A stretch of DNA of 64,000 bases. It comes from Flavobacteriales bacterium. GTDB taxonomy: Bacteria > Bacteroidota > Bacteroidia > Flavobacteriales_F > PHOS-HE28. The position numbers were made by a program, and so were the translations under genes. Below the pieces are notes generated by a model. That model was given only the letters and a program-made list of their open reading frames with translations, ran no database searches and was not told the DNA's origin. Numbering within the stretch: position 1 is the first letter of the stretch; the number at the start of each line of letters is the position of its first letter. Of the stretch, positions 17,744 to 26,782 are shown piece after piece. The stretch is taken from NCBI GenBank assembly GCA_016703005.1, contig JADJCX010000017.1, positions 16,918 through 80,917 on the forward strand, written 5' to 3'.

Positions 17744-18097
17744 TCACTGTTTCAGCCTGTTGGTCCGTTCGTCCGGGAAGACGACTGTCGGTTTGAAGAC
17801 CTTCGCCTCATCGAGTGTCATGTGGGCGTATGCGACCACGATGACAATATCACCCACACTGACGCGGCGTGCCGCCGGACCGTTCAGGCAAACGACCCCG
17901 GTGCCTCGGGGACCCTTGATCACATAAGTATACAAGCGGTCGCCGTTGTTCACGTTCAACACTTGCACCTTCTCACCTTCCACGAATCCGGCCGCATCGA
18001 TCAGATCTTCATCCAACGTAATGCTTCCTATGTAATTGATGTCGGCCTCGGTCACCGTTACGCGGTGAAGCTTGGCACGTAGTACTTCGATCGTCAT
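17744..18097 (-). CDS. panD: Aspartate 1-decarboxylase
   Basis: This pyruvoyl-dependent enzyme makes beta-alanine for pantothenate synthesis. The self-cleavage site Gly-Ser is visible in NYIGSITLDEDL (near residues 23-24). Start 18097 (MTIEVLRAKLHRV) matches the family N-terminus; an upstream Met adds seven non-conserved residues. It lies just downstream of panC, the enzyme that uses its product. Confidence 0.94.
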   Translation of the reverse strand: MTIEVLRAKLHRVTVTEADINYIGSITLDEDLIDAAGFVEGEKVQVLNVNNGDRLYTYVIKGPRGTGVVCLNGPAARRVSVGDIVIVVAYAHMTLDEAKVFKPTVVFPDERTNRLKQ

Positions 18098-18149
18098 GCG
18101 TAAGTTGTCGCTTGCCACGCAGCTTTTGCTCCGAGAAAGGGCGGCGAAG

Positions 18150-18995
18150 TTATCGGCGCAAGGTGATGTTGTCGATGAGCCGCACTTTGCCGACGTAAGC
18201 TGCGATCATTGCGATGGCCTCGTTGCGCATGTCCCATTCCATAATGGGTTGTAAGGTGAGCGGATCAACGGTTTCCAAGTAGTCAAGCTTGATGCCTGGG
18301 TGAGCCAATATCATCTCAATGGCGGAGTGCTTCGCTGCCTTCAAAGAGGCAACGGTTGAGGCGGCCTGGATCGAGGACAATGCCTTGAACAGCACTGTGG
18401 CCCTTTGGCGCTCCTCGGCCGACAGTCTCATATTACGGCTGCTCATTGCAAGCCCGCTCGTTTCCCGCATGGTAGGGCAGCCGATCATTTCAACCGGCCA
18501 TTTCAGGGCATTGGCTGCGTGCCGCAGAATGGCCAACTGTTGACGGTCCTTCTCCCCGAAGTAGGCGGAATTGGGTCGGATGTAATGGAATAGACGCTCC
18601 ACCACGTTCACGACGCCTTGGAAATGTCCCGGCCGTGAAGCACCTTCCATGACATTGTCCAAACCGTTGAGGTCATACGTCAAGACCCCATGGTTCGCGT
18701 ACAATGCGATCTCGGAAGGGGCAAAGACCATATCGCAACCAACTCTTTCCAGTGATTCCCTGTCGGCGGCCAACTGCCTCGGATAGTTGGCGAGGTCTTC
18801 TGCGTTGTTGAACTGGAGCGGGTTCACGAAGATGCTACAGGCAACGGCCTCATGGACCGATTTTGCATTGACTATCAGGGACATATGTCCATCATGCAGG
18901 GCCCCCATGGTGGGAACAAAACCTACCGATCGGCCATTTTGGCGCTGGACGGCGCTCCAAGCGGTTGCAGCTGATGGATTAAGGATGAACTCCAC
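18150..18995 (-). CDS. panC: Pantothenate synthetase
   Basis: This 281-aa enzyme joins pantoate and beta-alanine with ATP. Motifs include FVPTMGALHDGHMSLI (HxGH-like nucleotide site), SIFVNPLQFN, FFGEKDRQQL-type YFGEKDRQQLA, and SSRNMRLSAEER. It is divergent from the glycogen synthase-like gene at 19104 and leads a panC-panD pair. Confidence 0.95.
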   Translation of the reverse strand: MEFILNPSAATAWSAVQRQNGRSVGFVPTMGALHDGHMSLIVNAKSVHEAVACSIFVNPLQFNNAEDLANYPRQLAADRESLERVGCDMVFAPSEIALYANHGVLTYDLNGLDNVMEGASRPGHFQGVVNVVERLFHYIRPNSAYFGEKDRQQLAILRHAANALKWPVEMIGCPTMRETSGLAMSSRNMRLSAEERQRATVLFKALSSIQAASTVASLKAAKHSAIEMILAHPGIKLDYLETVDPLTLQPIMEWDMRNEAIAMIAAYVGKVRLIDNITLRR

Positions 18996-19070
18996 GTCTG
19001 TCGCGCATTTGGAACTTCGACAAGAGCGCCTAAACTATGGTCGGCCTTTCAAGCACCCCTTCTTTTTCTA

Positions 19071-19078
19071 TATTTTTG
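19071..19078 (+). promoter_or_regulatory. -7 box of the glgA-DUF4270-glmS run
   Basis: The sequence TATTTTTG is a perfect TAnnTTTG box, 25 bases upstream of the ATG at 19104, preceded by a T-rich stretch. Confidence 0.6.
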
Positions 19079-19103
19079 TCCCCGCAATCCCCCGAACATT
19101 CCG

Positions 19104-19925
19104 ATGAGCATCAAAAACGTGAAAGTCCTTACCGTATCGCAAGCCATCAACCCGTTCCTCGATGGCCCCGAAATGGCCAGGACAGCGCGCCAACTTCCTC
19201 AGGGGATGTTGGACCGTGGCAACGAGATCCGAACATTCATGCCCAAATGGGGTAACATCAACGAGCGCCGCCATCAGCTGCACGAAGTGATCCGATTGAG
19301 CGGCATGAACCTGATCATCAACGATACCGACCATGCACTACTGATCAAGGTGGCGAGTGTGCCCAATGCCCGCATGCAGGTGTATTTCATCGATAACGAG
19401 GAATACTTCAAGCGTAAGGCGGTGATCCACGATGCCAACGGGGATTTTTACAAGGACAATGATGAGCGGGCCGTTTTCTTTTGCCGCGGTGTACTCGAAA
19501 CGGTCCGTAAACTGGGATGGGTGCCCGACATCATTCACTGCCACGGCTGGATGACCGCGTTCGTCCCTTTGTACATCCGACACTTTTTTACCGATGACCC
19601 ACACTTTGAGAACGCCAAGCTCGTTTTCAGCGTGTACGATGACAAGAAGGAAGCATTGGACAAAGACTTAGCGAAGAAGTTGACAATGGAAGGGTTCGAC
19701 AAGAATCTGGTGAGTGCTTTGGCAAAGCCCAATACTGATGAACTGTACAAGTTCGGTTTGGGTTTGTGTGACGCGGTGGTCAAGGGAAGCGCCAAGTTGC
19801 CCAAAGACTTGAACGCAGCGGTTGACAATAGCGGCAAGCCGGCACTGGATTATGTGGGGCCGGACCAACACGTTGCCGCGATGGCGGACTTCTACGCAGC
19901 TGTGTTGGAGGAAGCACTCGTGTGA
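19104..19925 (+). CDS. Glycogen/starch synthase-like protein, N-terminal (GT5) domain only
   Basis: This 273-aa protein matches only the N-terminal half of glycogen synthase (KVLTVSQAINPFLDG, EVIR-type core, IIHCHGWMTAFVPLYI). The usual Lys of the KxGG ADP-glucose site is not seen; the sequence is AINPFLDGPEMA. The C-terminal GT1 domain is missing, so it is unlikely to be a full synthase. Stand-alone proteins of this kind are a regular feature of Flavobacteriia, next to panC, DUF4270 and glmS as here. Its real role is unknown. Confidence 0.85.
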   Translation: MSIKNVKVLTVSQAINPFLDGPEMARTARQLPQGMLDRGNEIRTFMPKWGNINERRHQLHEVIRLSGMNLIINDTDHALLIKVASVPNARMQVYFIDNEEYFKRKAVIHDANGDFYKDNDERAVFFCRGVLETVRKLGWVPDIIHCHGWMTAFVPLYIRHFFTDDPHFENAKLVFSVYDDKKEALDKDLAKKLTMEGFDKNLVSALAKPNTDELYKFGLGLCDAVVKGSAKLPKDLNAAVDNSGKPALDYVGPDQHVAAMADFYAAVLEEALV

Positions 19926-19935
19926 TTTGAAGCAA

Positions 19936-21282
19936 ATGCAGGAGACTCACTATGGGCGGCCCACAAGCTGGGCCGCCCTATTTTTTTTCGTGGTGACCAT
20001 CGCCGTCGGATGCCGAAAGCCGGAAGACGAACTGGGTTTGGACCTACTTCCAGCCGACCATCTATTAGGGCTTTTCGAAACGGACACCACTACACTTCTG
20101 GCATACACCATGTTGGATGAACCGGTGCGCACCAGTCAACTGACACGGAATGTCCTTGGCTCTTATGTGGACCGTCAGTTCGGGATGCTGCGCGCTGGTA
20201 TCGCATTCCAAGTTCGGCTGACCTCGAACAATGTCGGGGAAGGCCAGAACACATCATTCCTGGTAGCGGATTCCCTTGTGTTGTCCTTGGTGTATGATGG
20301 CTTGAGCCCTGTGTATGGGAACCTGCATCCGCAGGAGTTCCGTGTGCATGAATTGGATGAGGTGCTCAGTTTAGACACCGTCTACAAAAGCGATCGCGTC
20401 CCCGCGACAGCCAGTGGGGACATCATGTTCGAAAAGGGGCAGCTGATAACACCGCGCCCGTTCGACGGCGTTTGGATCGGAGGGGACTCGCTTGCTGCTC
20501 AATTGCGATTACGACTTGAGGATGCAGTCGCTCAGCGGTTCATGGCCGCATGGGGCACATCCGAACTGGAGAACAACACCAACTTCATTGAGTTCTTCAA
20601 CGGATTGGTTGTTACTGTGGCTGAGCAATCCGTGCCGGGAAAAGGAGGGCTGCTGAATTTCCCGCTCGAGGGAGGAAGTTCGAAACTTACTCTCTACTAC
20701 CGTAACACAACGGTTGGTTCCGAGGACACCTTGGTGTACGACTTTGCCATCAACGCGAACAGTTCCCGCTATACGTTCGTAGATCGCGACCTCGCTTTGG
20801 CCACTGACCCGGGGTTGCTCAATGCGGTGGCTGACAGTGGCCAGCAGAAGGCCTATCTGCAAACGTTCGGAGGCGCGCGGACGGTCATCCACTTTCCACA
20901 TGTTGACGCATACAAGGATCAGGGGCTCGATGCGATCGCCAAGGCCGAACTCATTCTTCCTATCGCAGGTGAGTTCTTGCCGGAGAATCCACCGCCCATA
21001 CTGTGTTTCGCATTCATGAAGGATGATGAAGGAGAGGACGCCGCGCTTCCCGACCAGCAATCAGGGATCGGCCAGATAGGGGGTTCGTATGATGCAGCGG
21101 GTGCGGTGTACCGATTCAACATTACACGGTACTTCCAAGGCCTTGTCAACAAAGACATCGCGAACACCGGCTTGCAGATCGTTACCGGGTTCAACGGTGT
21201 TACTGGCAATAGGGCCGTGATCGGTGGGCCGGAGCACCCAACCACACCAATGCGGTTGCAACTTACTTTCACCACTCATTGA
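19936..21282 (+). CDS. DUF4270 outer-membrane lipoprotein-like protein
   Basis: The start at 19936 (MQETHYGRPTSW) leads to a hydrophobic segment and a lipobox-like VGC near residue 24, followed by the typical RKPEDELGLDLLP of DUF4270. The rest (to residue 448) is beta-rich and ends in the family's TGFNGVTGNRAVIGG region. DUF4270 proteins are exported and found only in Bacteroidota; no function is established. The gene lies 10 bases after the glycogen synthase-like gene and 6 bases before glmS. Confidence 0.85.
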   Translation: MQETHYGRPTSWAALFFFVVTIAVGCRKPEDELGLDLLPADHLLGLFETDTTTLLAYTMLDEPVRTSQLTRNVLGSYVDRQFGMLRAGIAFQVRLTSNNVGEGQNTSFLVADSLVLSLVYDGLSPVYGNLHPQEFRVHELDEVLSLDTVYKSDRVPATASGDIMFEKGQLITPRPFDGVWIGGDSLAAQLRLRLEDAVAQRFMAAWGTSELENNTNFIEFFNGLVVTVAEQSVPGKGGLLNFPLEGGSSKLTLYYRNTTVGSEDTLVYDFAINANSSRYTFVDRDLALATDPGLLNAVADSGQQKAYLQTFGGARTVIHFPHVDAYKDQGLDAIAKAELILPIAGEFLPENPPPILCFAFMKDDEGEDAALPDQQSGIGQIGGSYDAAGAVYRFNITRYFQGLVNKDIANTGLQIVTGFNGVTGNRAVIGGPEHPTTPMRLQLTFTTH

Positions 21283-21288
21283 TCTTCC

Positions 21289-23133
21289 ATGTGCGGAATA
21301 GTGGCATACGTAGGCGATGAGAGAGCCTACCCCATACTGATCAACGGGCTGCGCCGGTTGGAATACCGTGGCTACGACAGTGCCGGGGTTGCTTTGATCC
21401 ATGATGGCGAACTGCACTTGCATAAGTGCCAAGGGAAAGTCAGCGACCTTGAGAACCACGTGAACGGGGCCCCCATGCTTGGTACCATCGGTATCGGGCA
21501 TACACGTTGGGCAACCCACGGTCCACCCAATGATGTGAACGCACATCCCCATTTGAGCACAAGTGGCGATATCGCGTTGATCCATAATGGCATCATTGAG
21601 AACTATGCCCCCATCAAGGAAGAACTCAAGCACAGAGGGCATGTTTTCAGGAGCGACACGGACACAGAGGTGCTGGTCCACCTGATCGATGACATTCAGC
21701 GGACGGAAAAGGTGGACCTCGCAGAAGCGGTGCGATTGGCCTTGAACAGTGTTGTTGGGGCATACGCGATCGTGCTCCTGAGCCGAAAGGAGCCTGATCT
21801 GCTCATTGCGGCTCGGAAGAGCAGTCCACTCGTGATCGGCATCGGGGATAACGGAGAACATTTCTTGGTCAGCGATGCCACTCCTATAGTCGAGTACACC
21901 AAGAACGTAGTGTACTTGGAAGATGGCGAGATCGCGGTGATCGATCGCAAGAGGGGCCTGCGGATCAAGAACATCAAGAACCAGTACAAGACCCCCTTCA
22001 TCCAAGAGCTTGAACTGCATTTGGAAGCGCTTGAAAAAGGCGGCTACGACCACTTCATGCTCAAGGAGATCCATGAACAGCCGCGCAGTATTCGCGACTC
22101 CATGCGTGGGCGTTTGAACCTTGCGAAGGGTGAGGTGGTTCTTGGCGGTATCAAGGATTACGAGCAGAAGTTCGTTAATGCGAAGAGGGTCGTTGTCGTT
22201 GCCTGTGGAACAAGCTGGCACGCCGGACTGGTCGGGGAGTACCTGTTCGAGGATCTGGCGCGCATCCCCGTGGAGGTGGAATACGCGAGTGAATTCCGCT
22301 ATCGGAATCCGATCATCAACGAGGATGATATCGTCTTGGCCATCAGCCAGAGCGGAGAGACGGCGGATACCATGGCGGCCATTGAACTGGCCAAGAGCCG
22401 CGGCGCAACGATCATTGGCATCTGCAACGTGGTGGGGTCGAGTATTGCCCGCGTTACGCATGGTGGGTCGTACACCCACGCCGGACCGGAGATCGGTGTT
22501 GCCAGCACCAAGGCGTTCACGGCACAGGTCACGGTGCTTGCGCTTATGGCCATGATGATCGGCCAGAAGAAAGGAACGTTGACCGGAAGCAAGTTCTACC
22601 GACTACTGAACGAATTGGACGCGATCCCAGGGAAGGTGGAGAAAGTGCTCACGAGCGAGGCGCATGTGAAGTACATCGCTGATATCTACAAGAATGCCAC
22701 GAACGCGCTCTACCTCGGTCGTGGATTTTGTTTCCCGGTCGCTCTCGAGGGCGCGTTGAAGCTGAAAGAGATCAGCTACATACATGCGGAGGGCTATCCA
22801 GCTGCTGAAATGAAGCACGGCCCGATCGCCCTCATTGATGAAGAAATGCCGGTCTTCGTTATCGCAACCAAGGGGGCCAGCTATGAGAAAGTGGTGAGCA
22901 ACATCCAGGAGGTCAAAGCCCGAAAAGGCAAGATCATCGCGATCGTTACCGAGGGCGATACGGTCGTAAAGGGATTGGCCGACCACGTGATCGAGATCCC
23001 CGATGCACCGGATTGTCTGGTGCCACTATTGGCCTCCATTCCGCTGCAGCTCATCAGCTACCACATTGCTGTAATGCGCGGTTGCAATGTTGACCAACCC
23101 CGGAATTTGGCGAAGTCGGTCACGGTGGAGTGA
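21289..23133 (+). CDS. glmS: Glutamine-fructose-6-phosphate aminotransferase (isomerizing)
   Basis: This 614-aa enzyme makes glucosamine-6-phosphate for peptidoglycan and lipopolysaccharide. Cys2 (MCGIVAYVGD) is the N-terminal nucleophile of the glutaminase domain; RRLEYRGYDSAG and HTRWATHG are the conserved blocks. Two SIS sugar isomerase domains follow (ISQSGETADT ~residue 350; EGALKLKEISYIHAEGYPAAEMKHGP ~residue 485), and it ends NLAKSVTVE. No glmS ribozyme-like leader is possible because DUF4270 ends six bases upstream. Confidence 0.97.
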   Translation: MCGIVAYVGDERAYPILINGLRRLEYRGYDSAGVALIHDGELHLHKCQGKVSDLENHVNGAPMLGTIGIGHTRWATHGPPNDVNAHPHLSTSGDIALIHNGIIENYAPIKEELKHRGHVFRSDTDTEVLVHLIDDIQRTEKVDLAEAVRLALNSVVGAYAIVLLSRKEPDLLIAARKSSPLVIGIGDNGEHFLVSDATPIVEYTKNVVYLEDGEIAVIDRKRGLRIKNIKNQYKTPFIQELELHLEALEKGGYDHFMLKEIHEQPRSIRDSMRGRLNLAKGEVVLGGIKDYEQKFVNAKRVVVVACGTSWHAGLVGEYLFEDLARIPVEVEYASEFRYRNPIINEDDIVLAISQSGETADTMAAIELAKSRGATIIGICNVVGSSIARVTHGGSYTHAGPEIGVASTKAFTAQVTVLALMAMMIGQKKGTLTGSKFYRLLNELDAIPGKVEKVLTSEAHVKYIADIYKNATNALYLGRGFCFPVALEGALKLKEISYIHAEGYPAAEMKHGPIALIDEEMPVFVIATKGASYEKVVSNIQEVKARKGKIIAIVTEGDTVVKGLADHVIEIPDAPDCLVPLLASIPLQLISYHIAVMRGCNVDQPRNLAKSVTVE

Positions 23134-23524
23134 CCTCGTCGGCATTTGGAGGGGTCCACATGAATATGTTCCTGTTGTTCCGGTAGGGCTCCAAGTCCTT
23201 CTTCAGCAATATGTGGAAGAGGTCGATAACCGGTAGGACCCCGAATCCTCCACCCAGCGTGAGGGTGTAGATGATGGGCACTTTGGGCCCGGTGCCCAAA
23301 TAAAGCCGATGTCCGCCGAAGGGCCCTAGCGCTACGGTCAGGGCAAGAGCAACAAGTCGTTCATTCTCCTGCATCGCGGACCCCGAGCGCTCAAGGCTCG
23401 CTGCGAGACTGTCGATCCGATGTTGCGCAGCCTCCTCATGTCGGCTAGGATGAAATGGCCCGGCCGTGGATGCCTGTGCTATGCCATTGACCAAGAGCAC
23501 ACAAAGGATCAGTACCGGACGCAT
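23120..23524 (-). CDS. TM2-domain protein, 134 aa
   Basis: The protein has a signal peptide (to ~residue 20), a polar linker, and the TM2-type pattern GPFGGHRLYLGTGPKVPIIYTLTLGGGFGVLPVIDL, with two membrane helices. Its 3' end overlaps the 3' end of glmS by 14 bases, tail to tail. TM2 proteins are small membrane proteins without an agreed function in bacteria. Confidence 0.75.
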   Translation of the reverse strand: MRPVLILCVLLVNGIAQASTAGPFHPSRHEEAAQHRIDSLAASLERSGSAMQENERLVALALTVALGPFGGHRLYLGTGPKVPIIYTLTLGGGFGVLPVIDLFHILLKKDLEPYRNNRNIFMWTPPNADEVTPP

Positions 23525-23540
23525 CGGGCTGAAAGTAAGC

Positions 23541-23572
23541 GGGCGGTCCCGATAGCTTGGAACCGCCCGCGA
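23541..23572 (-). terminator. Hairpin after the superoxide dismutase gene
   Basis: A 9-bp perfect stem (GCGGGCGGT 23541-23549 / ACCGCCCGC 23564-23572) lies 19 bases after the sod stop at 23591. On the minus strand it is followed by TTACTTTC. Confidence 0.6.
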
Positions 23573-23590
23573 TACAAAGACCCTCCTCGA

Positions 23591-24198
23591 CTATTTGCTG
23601 GCAGCGTACCTGCGCTCAACCTCCTTCCAATTCACCACGTTCCACCATGCGGTTATGTAATCAGGACGACGGTTCTGGTAGTGCAAGTAGTAGGCATGTT
23701 CCCAAACATCCAACCCAAGGATGGGCGCACCACCGCACCCCGTCCCGGGCATCAAGGGGTTATCCTGATTGGGCGTACTGCAGATCTCCAGTTTACCACC
23801 CTTATGAACGCACAACCAAGCCCATCCGCTACCGAACCGGGTAGCTCCGGCGGCGGCGAATTTTTCCTTGAAAGCATCGAAGGACCCGAACGCAGATGTC
23901 AAAGCCGCGGAAAGATCGCCAGCAGGTGCACCTCCACCCGTTGGGCTCATGGCTTGCCAGAACTGGGTATGGTTGTAATGCCCCCGCCGTTGTTCCGCAG
24001 TGCCATATTGGCCATATCCATTCCGGTCATCAGATCCTCGATGGACTTATCAGCCATCGGGTTTCCTTCAAGGGCTTTGTTGAGGTTGGTGACATAAGCA
24101 GCGTGATGTTTTCCATGGTGAATACGCATGGTGGCTTCATCAACATGGGGTTCCAGAGCGTTGTGCGGATAGGGCAGTTCAGGAAGAGTATGGGCCAT
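23591..24198 (-). CDS. Fe/Mn superoxide dismutase, interrupted by one frameshift
   Basis: The start at 24198 (MAHTLPELPYPHNALEP) and motifs MRIHHGKHHAAYV, GSGWAWLCVH and LDVWEHAYYLHYQNRRPDYI identify an Fe/Mn-type enzyme; the metal ligands His27-like, His in NHTQFW, and Asp and His of DVWEH are all encoded. The frame breaks at the C5 at 23981-23985 (G5 on the coding strand), which must be G6 to read NNGGGHYNHTQFWQA. Repaired length is 202 aa, normal for the family. Uncorrected, the gene would be called as two fragments. It detoxifies superoxide, which fits a microaerobic organism. Confidence 0.88.
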
Positions 24199-24236
24199 GG
24201 TCGGTTGGATTTGCGGGCAAGTTGAGCCGTGAAGTG

Positions 24237-24245
24237 CGAAAGATA
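24237..24245 (-). promoter_or_regulatory. Predicted -7 box for sod
   Basis: The minus strand reads TATCTTTCG, close to TAnnTTTG, about 39 bases upstream of the sod ATG at 24198. Confidence 0.45.
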
Positions 24246-24290
24246 GCCCCATAGATTTTCGGCCCGTCGTCGATGGAAAGGTTAAAAGTT

Positions 24291-24298
24291 TACATTCG
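24291..24298 (+). promoter_or_regulatory. Predicted -7 box for the small lipoprotein
   Basis: TACATTCG lies 30 bases upstream of the ATG at 24329. Confidence 0.45.
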
Positions 24299-24328
24299 CG
24301 CTCACTTTCACCAAAAACAAGACAGGAG

Positions 24329-24574
24329 ATGATCAGGAAGTTCGCAGTGCTCGCCGTTGTTGCGAGCCTCTTCGTTGCCTGCGGCAGCGGAAAAACCCCA
24401 GAGCAATTGGAAGCTGAACTGAAGGCTGCTGCCGACAGTGCTACTGCTGCTATGGAGCAATCAATGAAGGAGGCCGAGGCCAAGGCACAAGCCATTGCCG
24501 ATAGCACCGCAGCTGCAGCCGCAGCTATGGTGGACACCGCCGCCGCTAAGGTGGAGGGCGCTGTTGCTCAATAA
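24329..24574 (+). CDS. Small Ala/Glu-rich lipoprotein, 81 aa
   Basis: A lipobox is visible at VACG (Cys18) after a short signal peptide. The mature part is a long Ala/Glu/Lys helix (EQLEAELKAAADSATAAM, then many Ala), probably a coiled coil. It resembles in style the small helical lipoproteins that link or space the outer membrane, but no family is assigned. It has its own promoter and a strong terminator, which suggests high expression. Confidence 0.7.
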   Translation: MIRKFAVLAVVASLFVACGSGKTPEQLEAELKAAADSATAAMEQSMKEAEAKAQAIADSTAAAAAAMVDTAAAKVEGAVAQ

Positions 24575-24595
24575 GGTTACAACGCATCCGACGAA

Positions 24596-24628
24596 CGAGG
24601 GGGTCCGCAAGGACCCCTTCTCGTTTTT
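24596..24628 (+). terminator. Strong intrinsic terminator
   Basis: The stem GGGGTCC / GGACCCC is closed by a GCAA tetraloop and extended by CGAG / CTCG, then T5 (24624-24628). It ends the small lipoprotein transcript and also separates it from the convergent S41 gene. Confidence 0.85.
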
Positions 24629-24643
24629 CGGTGTACCTCGTTC

Positions 24644-26257
24644 TTACTGACCGATGCGCTCCACCGCGATCGCGAACAGGCTGTCTGCTTCCAGCGCAAT
24701 GGGATAGTAGCCTTCATTACCCCATATGTTGCGCGCAATAGCGGACTTCAGGCGTTGTGCGATGACCCGCTTACTCCGTTGATAGTCATTGGGCCGAAGC
24801 GCGATGCCTTGATTGGTGGCATAAGCGACCAGCTCTCCGAGAAGCGCCTCGTTGATGGTGAAGGCCGTGCGGAACGCAGTTGGTGAGCCCATGGCCTCCA
24901 GTACTTGCCGCTTACGGTCGGAGTAATCGAAGGCGAATTGGTTCAGTGTTCCTGTGAAAACCAGTTCGCTCAAGTATCCCGATCCTTCGGTGGTATCAGC
25001 CGGAACGAAAACGTCAGGGACAATGCCACCACCACCGAACACCGTTCGACCGGACTTAGTGGTGAATGTTTGAGCAGAGTCAACCTTAATGCTGTCAGCC
25101 GAGAGCAACTCTCCATGCTCAATGCGCCCGGCGTAGTCGTCCTCGTATGCGATCCCTTCACCGTACGGCTTCTGTATGCTCCGGCCGCTCGGCGTGTAGT
25201 ACCGGGCAGTGGTCAGCCGCACGGCACTGCTGTCCGGCAGATCGCGATGTTCTTGCACAAGTCCTTTGCCGAAGGTCCGACGACCGACGATCGTTCCTCG
25301 GTCATTGTCCTGGATGGCCCCGGCCACGATCTCGCTCGCACTTGCACTGCCTTCGTCGATCAGAACGGCCAAGGGTATCTTCTCCAGCACACCCATTGAA
25401 GTCGCACGGTCCGTTTGCCGCGGATGATTGCGGCCTTCAGTGTAAACGATCGTCGCATCCTTCGGCAGGAATTCATCGGCCATGTGTATCGCCGCATCCA
25501 AGTACCCTCCTCCATTTCCGCGCAGGTCCAGAACCAACCGCTTCATGCCTTGGCCCAGTAATTTCTCTGCCGCTGCAGCGAACTCCTCTGTGGTGGTCTT
25601 AGCGAAACGCACCACTTTGATGTAGCCTGTTTCCTTATCGGTCATCAGGGCAACGGCCACGCTGTTTATCGGCACCTTGCCCCGCTTCACCACCACTTCG
25701 AACGGGTTCCGTTTTCCGTTGCGTAGTAGTCCGATCTTCACGGAACTCCCGCTCTCTCCGCGCAAGTTCGCCATCACATCCTCATTCGTAACGCCGACCC
25801 CGGCGAGGTTCTTTCCATTGGCACTGATGATCCGATCGCCGGCCAGCACGCCCAGCGCCGCGCTTGGCCCGCCCTCGACGGGGGCGATGACCACGATGGT
25901 ATCGCGCTGAATGGTGAATTCCACACCGATACCCTCGAAGCTCCCTTCCAATGGCTCAACCGCTGCCCGGAGGTCCTCCGTGCTCAGATAGTAGCTGTGC
26001 GGATCGAGCCTTTGGAGGAGATCCTGGATCACCTCATCGGTAAGCCGATCCTTCTGCACACTGTCCACGTAATCGCGTTCGATGAGGTCGATCACTTGGC
26101 CGATCTTCTCGCTCGGTGTTGCGCGGTGATCGAAAAGGGCCACTGCGCTGAAATTGCGCTGGCCACCGCTGAAGTATCCGATCACCAGCCCAGTGCCAAG
26201 CGCCAAAGCAAGCATGAGGGGTATAAGCAAACTGAAGGTGGAGCGGCGTTCCTGCAT
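24644..26257 (-). CDS. S41 carboxy-terminal processing protease (CtpA/Prc family)
   Basis: This 537-aa enzyme has one N-terminal membrane anchor (residues 8-28), a PDZ domain (FEGIGVEFTIQRDTIVV ... GVLAGDRIISANGK), and an S41 catalytic core with LRGNGGGYLDAA, the Ser nucleophile in IDEGSASASEIVAGA and the Lys of GKGLVQE. It acts in the periplasm on C-termini of proteins. The start at 26257 (MQERRSTFSLL) is chosen because the upstream dCMP deaminase stop lies at 26262. The two genes form an operon. Confidence 0.92.
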   Translation of the reverse strand: MQERRSTFSLLIPLMLALALGTGLVIGYFSGGQRNFSAVALFDHRATPSEKIGQVIDLIERDYVDSVQKDRLTDEVIQDLLQRLDPHSYYLSTEDLRAAVEPLEGSFEGIGVEFTIQRDTIVVIAPVEGGPSAALGVLAGDRIISANGKNLAGVGVTNEDVMANLRGESGSSVKIGLLRNGKRNPFEVVVKRGKVPINSVAVALMTDKETGYIKVVRFAKTTTEEFAAAAEKLLGQGMKRLVLDLRGNGGGYLDAAIHMADEFLPKDATIVYTEGRNHPRQTDRATSMGVLEKIPLAVLIDEGSASASEIVAGAIQDNDRGTIVGRRTFGKGLVQEHRDLPDSSAVRLTTARYYTPSGRSIQKPYGEGIAYEDDYAGRIEHGELLSADSIKVDSAQTFTTKSGRTVFGGGGIVPDVFVPADTTEGSGYLSELVFTGTLNQFAFDYSDRKRQVLEAMGSPTAFRTAFTINEALLGELVAYATNQGIALRPNDYQRSKRVIAQRLKSAIARNIWGNEGYYPIALEADSLFAIAVERIGQ

Positions 26258-26261
26258 GCTG

Positions 26262-26729
26262 CTACAACGTGTCGATGCGTGTGATCCGCACACCCCCGCG
26301 CTCGAGGAAGTCGAGACCGGTCGGGTCCTTGTATGCTGTCAAGTACACAAGCCGCTTGATCCCCGCTTGCAGGATCAACTTGCTGCACTCTTTGCACGGT
26401 GAGTGGGTGAGGTACAATGTGGCGTTGCGGGCATTGTTCGTACTGCGCGCCACCTTCATGATCGCATTGGCCTCTGCGTGCAGCACATACCAATGGGTAA
26501 GCCCCTGCTCGTCCTCGCAGTCGTTTGGGAAGCCGGTCGGTGTGCCATTGTACCCGTCACTGATGATCATGCCATCATTGACGATCAACGCACCGACTTG
26601 TTTCCGGGTACAACGGCTCAGCTTGGCCCACTCAAGGGCCATGCGCAGATAAGCGGTGTCATAACGCACCTGTTTGCGCTCATCGGCAAAGACCAGATCA
26701 TCTTTCTGCATTGGATCGATCGTACGCAT
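26262..26729 (-). CDS. dCMP/cytidine deaminase family protein (ComEB-like)
   Basis: This 155-aa zinc deaminase has the catalytic HAEANAIMK and the zinc-binding SPCKECSKLI motifs, plus the DGYNGTPTGFPNDCEDE signature of dCMP deaminases. It supplies dUMP for thymidylate synthesis. An alternative start at 26711 (MQKDDLVF) is equally plausible. It is followed 4 bases later by the S41 protease gene. Confidence 0.9.
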   Translation of the reverse strand: MRTIDPMQKDDLVFADERKQVRYDTAYLRMALEWAKLSRCTRKQVGALIVNDGMIISDGYNGTPTGFPNDCEDEQGLTHWYVLHAEANAIMKVARSTNNARNATLYLTHSPCKECSKLILQAGIKRLVYLTAYKDPTGLDFLERGGVRITRIDTL

Positions 26730-26739
26730 TGGGCCGCCC

Positions 26740-26763
26740 GATCACCTGATCACCTGATCACCT
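26740..26763 (+). repeat. Three tandem copies of GATCACCT
   Basis: The 8-mer GATCACCT repeats three times without interruption between the deaminase start and the tRNA gene; a degenerate fourth unit (GACCATCC) follows. This is a simple-sequence repeat in the promoter region of the deaminase gene. Confidence 0.8.
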
Positions 26764-26782
26764 GACCATCCGATCCATTCTG

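Noticed and set aside
19104..19925. Functional glycogen synthase
   Set aside because: Only the N-terminal GT5-like domain is present and the KxGG site is not seen, so the full enzyme name is not justified.
21061..22479. Minus-strand ORF (472 aa) opposite glmS
   Set aside because: Antisense shadow of glmS and the DUF4270 end; no start context or family motif.
23947..24537. 196-aa minus ORF starting opposite the small lipoprotein
   Set aside because: Only its C-terminal part (from 24198) is real; the upstream part is the reverse of the Ala-rich lipoprotein gene.
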